This document shows positions 36,741 through 39,031 of a DNA stretch of 39,031 bases, piece by piece. The notes below the pieces were generated by a model. That model was not told the origin of the DNA. It did no database searches and worked only from the letters and a program-made list of their open reading frames with translations. The stretch's first letter is position 1. The number at the start of each line of letters is the position of its first letter. The stretch comes from Scleroderma bovista. Lineage: Eukaryota; Basidiomycota; Agaricomycetes; Boletales; Sclerodermataceae. Location: positions 1 through 39,031 of the forward strand of contig JAYMGJ010000787.1 in the NCBI GenBank assembly GCA_037178675.1. The letters run 5' to 3'. A program made the position numbers and the translations under genes.

Positions 36741-38566
36741 GCGGACATGTTCAGCAAGGCGAAAGCCTCTGAACTTCCCCCACATCGCGACTACGATTTG
36801 AAGATCGAGCTCGAAGAAGGTACCTCACCACCTTTGGGAACCCTATACTCACTGTCTCCGGTCGAGCTCTCCGCCCTCCGGACATTTATCGATGAGAATC
36901 TCAATACAGGTTTCATCCACCCTACCACTTCCTCTCACGCTGCTCCAGTCCTCTTCGTCAAGAAGAGAAGAAGGACGGCTCCCTCCGCCTATGCGTTGAT
37001 TTTAGAGGCCTTAACAAAATCACCAAAAAGGATCGCTATCCACTCCCCCTTATCTCTGACCTATTGGACTCACCCAGCCGTGCTAAAATCTATTCCAAGA
37101 TTGACCTCCAGCACGCGTACCACCTGGTCCGGATTGCTCTGGGCGACGAATGGAAGACCGCTTTCCGTACGCACTACGGGTCCTACAAGTGGTTAGTAAT
37201 GCCCTTTGGCCTCACTAACGCCCCTGCAGCATTCCAGCGCTTTGTCAACACCATCTTTGCTGACATGCTGGATGTCTGTGTTGTCGTGTACCTCGACGAC
37301 ATCCTCATCTACTCCGAGGATATGGAGTCTCACCAGCAGCATGTCCGGGAGGTACTCCGGCGACTCCGGTTACATGGCCTCTTCGCCAAACCGGAGAAGT
37401 GTGAGTTCCACTCGGACTCAGTGGAATACCTTGGCTACCGTCTATCCCCTGAAGGTCTGACTATGTCTCCGGACAAAATACAAACCATCTCTGATTGGCC
37501 TGAACCTCGTAAGGTAAAGGACATCCAATCCTTCTTGGGATTCGCCAACTTCTACTGGCGTTTCATTTTCAATTACTCCGACATTGTGGTTCCTCTTACC
37601 CGGCTCACCCAGAAAGATGCTCCTTGGATCTTCTCCGAGGACTGTCGACGCGCTTTCAATGCTCTCAAGCACGCCTTCACTACTGCGCCCATACTCACTC
37701 ATTTCATTCCGGACACCCCTATCATCATGGAAACGGACGCCTCTGACTACGCTGTCGCTGGCATCCTGTCTATTACCTGCGCAGACGGAGAGATCCGTCC
37801 GGTCGCTTTCTACTCCCGGACCTTGACTGCTCCAGAGCTGAACTATGATACCCACGATAAGGAACTCCTTGCCATCTTTGAGGCATTCCGGAACTGGCGC
37901 CATTACCTTGAAGGTTCCGCCTCTCCTATTGACGTCGTCACTGACCACAAAAATCTAGAGTATTTCTCTACCTCGAAAGTCCTCTCCCGCCGGCAAGCCC
38001 GGTGGTCCGAGTTCCTCTCTCAGTTTAACCTTGTCATTCGTTTCTGTCCCGGGAAACTCGGTGCCAAGCCGGACGCTCTCACTAGACAATGGGACGTCTA
38101 CCCCAAAGAGGGGGATAGTGGCTACGCCCGTGTTAACCCACAAAATCTCAGGCCGGTGTTCACTCAAGACCAACTGACCAACTCCCTTCGCGCAACCATT
38201 TTAGAGTTCCCGGTCCTTCGTCGAGCAGTCGCCATCATGGACGTGGAAACACTCCACAATGACATCTTATCTGCTCTCCCCTCAGATCCCATTGCCCAGA
38301 TCCACCTCTCAGACTCACCGGACTCTCGTTGGTCCACTGATGAGGCAGGTTTCCTCCGCCTAGATGGTCGCATCTATGTACCGGACCTGGACAGTCTCCG
38401 CCTCCGGGTACTCCGGTATCACCATGATCACCCACTCTCTGGCCACTTTGGGCAAAACCGGACTTTGGAACTAATCCGGCGTAAGTATACCTGGCCTGGT
38501 CTTAGGACCTTCGTCAAAGACTACGTCTGTCATATCCATACTTTTCCAGTCGCAACTCCGGTCTAA
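36741..38566 (+). pseudogene. pol: Gypsy pol: RT, RNase H and truncated integrase
   Basis: Encodes a Ty3-type reverse transcriptase. It starts mid-protein at [19 protein letters not shown], just before the RT palm; the protease is missing. Near 36960-36975 an extra AGAAG in a run of AAG codons shifts the frame between LFVKK and [17 protein letters not shown]. After the shift one frame (from about 36970) is open for 530 codons: [26 protein letters not shown], the catalytic VVYLDDILIYSED, LGYRLSPEGL, then RNase H with ETDASD, DKELLAIFEAF and VTDHKNLEYF carrying the acidic residues, then the integrase zinc region HHDHPLSGHFGQNRTLELIR. It ends after VKDYVC, where the second cysteine of the HHCC motif should follow; the integrase core is absent. 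The element cannot be autonomous. Confidence 0.9.
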
Positions 38567-38970
38567 CCATGGCCCGCCTGACCTCTCCTTAGGCATAGAT
38601 GCAACTCCAGATCTAGTCCGGCCATCTCCAGCCCTATAGCTGCACTCCAGCTCAACTCCGGTCACTACGTCCATCTCTGCCTCAGGACTAACCCCTGTCT
38701 TCCTACAGACAGATCCGCGGTCTAACTCCTCCATGTCGGACCTGTACCTACCACTAGTCGCTACTCCGGTTTCAGTCCGGCCACTCCCTTAGCCTTGTCT
38801 GCGACATAGCCCAACTCTGGCTGGTACATCCAACTCCGGCTCAGTTCTGCTCCTGCTCCTGCTCCACTTCCTCTGTCAGGTCCACCAAAGGCTTAGGACA
38901 TTTCCATGTCCAACTCCGGACCTTCCTCCGGCTACTCCGCCCTTCCTCCACCTGTGCACTCCCTCCGCTC
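38567..38970. repeat. CTCCGGT-rich degenerate repeat tract
   Basis: Irregular repeats around aactccggtc/agtccggcc with pyrimidine-rich spacers, similar in style, but not in exact sequence, to the LTR region at 32580-33230. No coding frame. Confidence 0.6.
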
Positions 38971-39031
38971 TTGCACTTCCTCCGGTCCCACTTCCTCCGG
39001 TCCCACTTCCTCCGGTCCCACTTCCTCCGGT
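38971..39031. repeat. 15-bp tandem repeat at the window end
   Basis: cccacttcctccggt is repeated exactly three times (38987-39031), preceded by a near copy at 38971-38986. It continues past the edge of the window, so copy number is unknown. Confidence 0.9.

Larger units (their letters stand above)
32571..39031 (+). mobile_element. Ty3/gypsy LTR retrotransposon, damaged, running off the window
   Basis: Begins TGTTACGACC directly after ATGGG in the interrupted gene; ATGGG is the predicted 5-bp target duplication. Contents: LTR/leader, gag, about 2 kb of foreign-looking sequence, RT and RNase H, integrase N-terminus, then repeats. The TCCGG word is dense throughout, in both coding and non-coding parts. 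No 3' LTR is visible inside the window. Confidence 0.8.

Overview
The window looks like nuclear DNA of an Agaricomycete-type basidiomycete. The genes carry many short introns of about 45-75 bp with GT..AG borders. The recognisable proteins are fungal: a Bud14/Tea4-type SH3 protein, a full-length ABCC transporter, TSR2 and a DUF7330-type protein. A Ty3/gypsy retroelement and small inverted-repeat elements are also typical. Several genes have a TATA-like box about 55-75 bp before the ATG. I saw no rRNA, tRNA or CRISPR.

Layout. Positions 1-1190 are an inverted-repeat element with 128-bp arms, and 1826-2140 is a 315-bp MITE with perfect 41-bp ends flanked by TA. From 2841 to 7040 (+) lies a large polarity-type gene (SH3 domain, PP1-docking motif, Ras-association-like regions) whose frame is broken repeatedly, always by what looks like one missing base. 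From 14328 down to 8273 (-) is a multi-intron ABCC/MRP transporter with an 8-nt microexon and a GC-AG intron; a second, orphan copy of its C-terminus sits just past its 3' end. TSR2 (ribosomal protein chaperone) is at 16166-16807 (-). A candidate small membrane protein gene is at 18571-19323 (+).

The stretch 19.3-25.8 kb is gene-poor and holds two decayed central-metabolism genes. One is a class II fructose-bisphosphate aldolase pseudogene (21750-23194, +) with an internal segment flipped in place. The other is a mitochondrial malate dehydrogenase pseudogene (24725-25790, -) with stops, a frameshift and a lost C-terminus. An intact three-exon DUF7330-type gene follows (26137-27172, -). Then comes a small secreted ten-cysteine, granulin-like protein (29603-29945, -) next to perfect 151-bp direct repeats.

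The right end (31897-39031) holds a gene of an expanded Agaricomycete family that is cut by the LTR of a gypsy element beginning at 32571. The element has an intact gag, about 2 kb of unrelated LTR-like sequence where the protease should be, a reverse transcriptase/RNase H with one frameshift, and an integrase cut inside its zinc-binding motif. It ends in CTCCGGT-rich repeats and a 15-bp tandem repeat that runs off the window.

The living genes do not form a pathway. The common theme is a dynamic locus: duplicated and decaying copies of housekeeping genes, transposons, and a lineage-specific secreted protein.
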